A stretch of DNA of 7,891 bases, from assembly GCA_003240795.1 (NCBI GenBank), contig QFNK01000074.1:1-7891 (forward strand). The letters are read 5' to 3'. Within the stretch, counting starts at the first letter, position 1. Each line of letters opens with the position of its first letter. Under the pieces are notes generated by a model that saw only the letters and a program-made list of their open reading frames with translations, ran no database searches and was not told where the DNA came from. This document shows, piece by piece, positions 5,154-7,891 of the stretch. The DNA is from Micavibrio aeruginosavorus. GTDB taxonomy: Bacteria; Pseudomonadota; Alphaproteobacteria; Micavibrionales; Micavibrionaceae. A program made the translations under genes and the position numbers.

Positions 5154-6284
5154 ATGTCCTTCATCCAGTCCCTCCAGCTTCATAACTTCCGCTGCTATGA
5201 CAGCGTGCGTATGGACGGGCTGCATCCGGGGCTTGTTGTTCTGACGGGCGCGAACGGTGCGGGGAAAACCAATATTCTGGAGGCTGTCTCCCTTTTGACG
5301 CCGGGGCGCGGACTGCGCGGTGCGTCCAATGAAGATATGCAGAAAAAAGGCGCTGCTGCCGGCTGGGCCATTGCGTCCGTGGTTGAAACGGGCGGTGCAT
5401 CCGTGCAGATAGGCACCGGGCTCGAAGAGCTGGGCGCAAAGCGCGGTGTCAGGATCAACGGCGTTTCCGCCAAATCGCAAATAGCTTTGGCGGATTATCT
5501 TTCAGCCATCTGGCTGACGCCGCAGATGGACAGGATTTTTATCGACACCGCGGGCGGCCGCCGCCGCTTTTTCGACAAGCTGGTTTTTGCGTTCGATTCC
5601 TCCCACGCGGGGCGCGTCACGCGCTATGAAAACGCGATGTCGCAACGCTCTAAATTGCTGCGGGAGCAGTACAGCGATCCTGTCTGGCTGGCGGGGCTGG
5701 AATCCCAGATGGCGGAAACGGGTGTGGCGATTGCAGCGGCAAGGCTGGAGTTTGTGCGCAAATTACAGCGTGCCTGTGATCTTGCTCATGAAAACGAGGA
5801 AGGTTTTTTCCCGAAAGCGCGTCTGCATCTTTCCGGCACCGTAGAGGAATTGCTCGGACGCGCGCCGGCCGTCGAGGTTGAGGAGATGTTCGCCTATCAA
5901 TTGAAGCAATCCCGCCCGCGTGACGCGGAAACCGGCGGCGCGGCGACAGGCCCGCACAAAGGTGATCTGCTGGTGCGTTTTGCAGCAAAGGACATGCCCG
6001 CGGATCAGTGCTCGACGGGGGAGCAGAAGGCCCTTCTCATTGGTATTATTCTTGCCCATGCACGACTGTTAAAAGCCGAAACGGGCGCGCCGCCGATCCT
6101 TTTGCTGGACGAGGTCGCGGCGCATCTGGATGAAAACAGGCGTGCCGCTTTGTTCGATCTTTTGATCGCAACGGGCGGGCAGGTGTGGATGACAGGCACG
6201 GACAAATCCCTCTTTTCCGCGGCCGAAAACCGCGCGCAGTTCCATGCCGTCGAAGCGGGACGTATTGCCCTCAAAAACGGCTAA
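5154..6284 (+). CDS. recF: DNA replication and repair protein RecF
   Basis: A 376-residue SMC/ABC-type ATPase. With RecO and RecR it helps load RecA on gapped single-stranded DNA and supports recovery of stalled forks. It begins SFIQSLQLHNFRCYDS, the RecF-type opening. The ATPase parts are Walker A TGANGAGKTN (31-40), a family block GGRRRFFDKLVFAFD (134-148), the ABC signature CSTGEQKALLIGI (286-298) and Walker B with D-loop PILLLDEVAAHLD (314-326). Length is normal (about 360-380). The ATG at 5154 fits the family alignment, but the ribosome binding site is poor: GAGCGGA at 5135-5141 is 12 bases away. A terminator lies just upstream and no convincing promoter is seen, so expression is probably low and depends on read-through or a promoter inside dnaN (inference). 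gyrB follows after a 122-base gap. Confidence 0.97.
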   Translation: MSFIQSLQLHNFRCYDSVRMDGLHPGLVVLTGANGAGKTNILEAVSLLTPGRGLRGASNEDMQKKGAAAGWAIASVVETGGASVQIGTGLEELGAKRGVRINGVSAKSQIALADYLSAIWLTPQMDRIFIDTAGGRRRFFDKLVFAFDSSHAGRVTRYENAMSQRSKLLREQYSDPVWLAGLESQMAETGVAIAAARLEFVRKLQRACDLAHENEEGFFPKARLHLSGTVEELLGRAPAVEVEEMFAYQLKQSRPRDAETGGAATGPHKGDLLVRFAAKDMPADQCSTGEQKALLIGIILAHARLLKAETGAPPILLLDEVAAHLDENRRAALFDLLIATGGQVWMTGTDKSLFSAAENRAQFHAVEAGRIALKNG

Positions 6285-6315
6285 AAAAATCATTTTAGAA
6301 CAATCGGTTGCATTG

Positions 6316-6343
6316 TTGAAAAACCGCCTGCAAAACCTATTTT
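6316..6343 (+). promoter_or_regulatory. Possible gyrB promoter
   Basis: TTGAAA (6316-6321) and TATTTT (6338-6343) are 16 bases apart; each matches four or more consensus positions. A TATAAA at 6371-6376 is an alternative -10 without a good -35. The gap between recF and gyrB also contains weak inverted repeats, CTAAAA/TTTTAG (6281-6298) and AACAAT/ATTGTT (6299-6317), neither a convincing terminator. No DnaA-box-like site was found here. Confidence 0.3.
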
Positions 6344-6406
6344 TCTATAGGATGCAAGGGGGGCGCATGCTATAAAAATCCCTTAATCCCGAGGGTCATT
6401 TTTATC

Positions 6407-7891
6407 ATGAGTGAAGCAGCAAAAAAGATGGATTCAGAAAACACGCAGCAGGCTGAATACGGCGCAGAATCGATCCGCGTTTTGAAAGGTCTCGATGCTG
6501 TTCGCAAACGTCCCGGGATGTATATCGGCGATACCGACGACGGTTCCGGCCTTCACCACATGGTGTACGAAGTTGTCGACAACGCGATCGACGAAAGCCT
6601 TGCCGGACATTGCGACCGCGTCGATGTGATTATCAATGCCGAAGGTTCTGTGACCGTGCGCGATAACGGCCGCGGTATTCCGGTCGACATCCACAAGGAA
6701 GAGGGTGTTTCCGCCGCGCAGGTTATCATGGTGCAGTTGCACGCGGGCGGTAAGTTCGACCAGAACTCCTACAAGGTATCCGGCGGTTTGCACGGCGTGG
6801 GTGTTTCCGTCGTGAACGCGCTTTCTGAAAAGCTGGACCTCAAAATCAAGCGTCAGGGTAAAGAATGGGCCATGACGTTCCGTCACGGCGAAGCGGAAGA
6901 GGACCTGAAGCCTATCCGTGATCTGGAGCCGGGCGAGCGTAACGGAACCGAAGTGACGTTCCTGCCGTCTACCGAAACATTCACGTTCGTCGAATTCGAT
7001 TTTGAAACGCTGGAAACGCGTCTGCGCGAACTGGCGTTTTTGAATTCTGGCGTAAACATCTACCTGACCGATCTGCGCGGTGAGGAGCAAAAGCAATCAC
7101 ATTTCAATTATGTCGGCGGTATTCAGAGTTTTGTCGAATATCTCGACCGCAACAAAAAGCCTATTATCAAAGCCCCCGTTTCCGCTTTGTATGAGGAAAA
7201 CGGCATAACGGTCGAATGTTCGCTCGAATGGACGGATGCATACCATGAGACAATGTTGTGCTTTACCAACAATATTCCGCAGCGCGACGGCGGTACCCAC
7301 CTTCAGGGTTTTAGAAACGCGCTGACACGCGTTCTGAACAGCTATGCCGAAGACAAGGGGCTTTTAAAGAAAGAGAAGATCAAGCTTTCCGGCGAAGACA
7401 TGCGTGAAGGCCTGACATGCGTTCTTTCCGTCAAGGTTCCTGATCCGAAATTCTCCTCGCAGACGAAAGACAAGCTGGTCTCCAGCGAAGTCCGCCCGGT
7501 TGTTGAAGCTGCAATCAACGAGCGTCTGGGAACCTGGTTCGAAGAAAATCCGGCCGAGGGTAAGGCAATCGTCGGCAAAATCATCGAGGCCGGCCTCGCA
7601 CGCGAAGCCGCACGGAAGGCGCGCGAACTGACGCGCCGTAAAGGTGTGATGGATATTTCCAATCTGCCAGGAAAACTGGCCGACTGCCAAAGCCGCGATC
7701 CCGCGGATTCCGAAATCTTCATCGTCGAGGGGGACTCCGCTGGCGGTTCCGCGAAACAGGCGCGTGACCGCAAGAACCAAGCGATCCTGCCTTTGCGAGG
7801 TAAAATTTTGAACACGGAACGCGCACGTTTTGACAAGATGCTCGGCTCCGAACAGGTCGGTACGCTGATCACCGCGCTTGGCACGGGCATT
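6407..7891 (+). CDS. gyrB: DNA gyrase subunit B, N-terminal 495 residues (cut by window edge)
   Basis: GyrB is the ATPase and TOPRIM subunit of DNA gyrase, which with GyrA introduces negative supercoils and relieves the positive supercoils ahead of forks. The GHKL ATPase domain shows EVVDNAIDE (55-63; catalytic Glu55, Mg-binding Asn59), DNGRGIP (86-92, ATP-binding Asp86), the ATP lid GGLHGVGVSVVNAL (126-139) and NGTEVTF (179-185). The transducer domain carries the QTK loop SSQTKDKL (350-357, Lys354). The TOPRIM domain starts with IFIVEGDSAGGSAKQARDRK (437-456; Glu441 metal ligand), followed by ILPLRGKILN (460-469). These TOPRIM blocks match GyrB rather than ParE. The reading frame is open to the last base; roughly 300 further residues are expected outside. 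GAGGG at 6391-6395 is 11 bases before the ATG. An in-frame ATG at 6428 would remove only seven residues from a variable N-terminus. Confidence 0.98.
   Translation, partial: MSEAAKKMDSENTQQAEYGAESIRVLKGLDAVRKRPGMYIGDTDDGSGLHHMVYEVVDNAIDESLAGHCDRVDVIINAEGSVTVRDNGRGIPVDIHKEEGVSAAQVIMVQLHAGGKFDQNSYKVSGGLHGVGVSVVNALSEKLDLKIKRQGKEWAMTFRHGEAEEDLKPIRDLEPGERNGTEVTFLPSTETFTFVEFDFETLETRLRELAFLNSGVNIYLTDLRGEEQKQSHFNYVGGIQSFVEYLDRNKKPIIKAPVSALYEENGITVECSLEWTDAYHETMLCFTNNIPQRDGGTHLQGFRNALTRVLNSYAEDKGLLKKEKIKLSGEDMREGLTCVLSVKVPDPKFSSQTKDKLVSSEVRPVVEAAINERLGTWFEENPAEGKAIVGKIIEAGLAREAARKARELTRRKGVMDISNLPGKLADCQSRDPADSEIFIVEGDSAGGSAKQARDRKNQAILPLRGKILNTERARFDKMLGSEQVGTLITALGTGI

Noticed and set aside
6281..6317. 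Inverted repeats after recF as a terminator
   Set aside because: The CTAAAA/TTTTAG and AACAAT/ATTGTT stems are short, AT-rich and lack a following T run.
6434..7096. 220-codon open frame on the minus strand opposite gyrB
   Set aside because: The plus strand encodes clear GyrB ATPase motifs throughout; the antisense frame shows no family features.

Overview
This window is a chromosomal replication-initiation locus from a Gram-negative bacterium, most likely an alphaproteobacterium. The order mutM, small secreted protein, rpsT, dnaA, dnaN, recF, gyrB is typical of that class (established knowledge of gene order). The DnaA wording (RLRSRLAWGLVADI) and the MutM ending (GRSTFYCPACQK) fit. Base composition is moderate GC with AT-rich intergenic stretches. 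A Rhodospirillales- or Micavibrio-like source is a guess only.

Layout: 1-549 holds the last 43 codons of mutM (formamidopyrimidine-DNA glycosylase) and a closely spaced small gene for an exported protein of unknown function. 550-1050 is a self-contained rpsT (ribosomal protein S20) unit with its own promoter, a structured leader and a strong terminator. 1044-1484 is a gene-free, partly AT-rich stretch before dnaA. It carries DnaA-box-like sites, candidate promoters and two partly overlapping hairpins, the second resembling an intrinsic terminator inside the dnaA leader. 1485-2912 is dnaA. On the opposite strand, 2919-3773 is a glutamine-amidotransferase-like BPL_N protein that interrupts the usual dnaA-dnaN pair. 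3774-3948 is a divergent control region with a good dnaN promoter overlapped by a short palindrome. 3949-5064 is dnaN, followed by a perfect terminator, then recF (5154-6284) and the first 495 codons of gyrB, which runs off the right edge.

How they work together: DnaA opens the origin, the DnaN clamp tethers DNA polymerase III, RecF helps load RecA at gapped or stalled forks, GyrB is the ATPase subunit of gyrase that removes positive supercoils, and MutM removes oxidised guanine. S20 is a 30S subunit protein that is simply a neighbour. The odd parts are the reversed BPL_N gene inside the replication cluster, an unusual zinc finger at the MutM C-terminus, and several hairpins placed where they could control dnaA, rpsT and recF. 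No mobile element, CRISPR array, tRNA or rRNA gene was seen.
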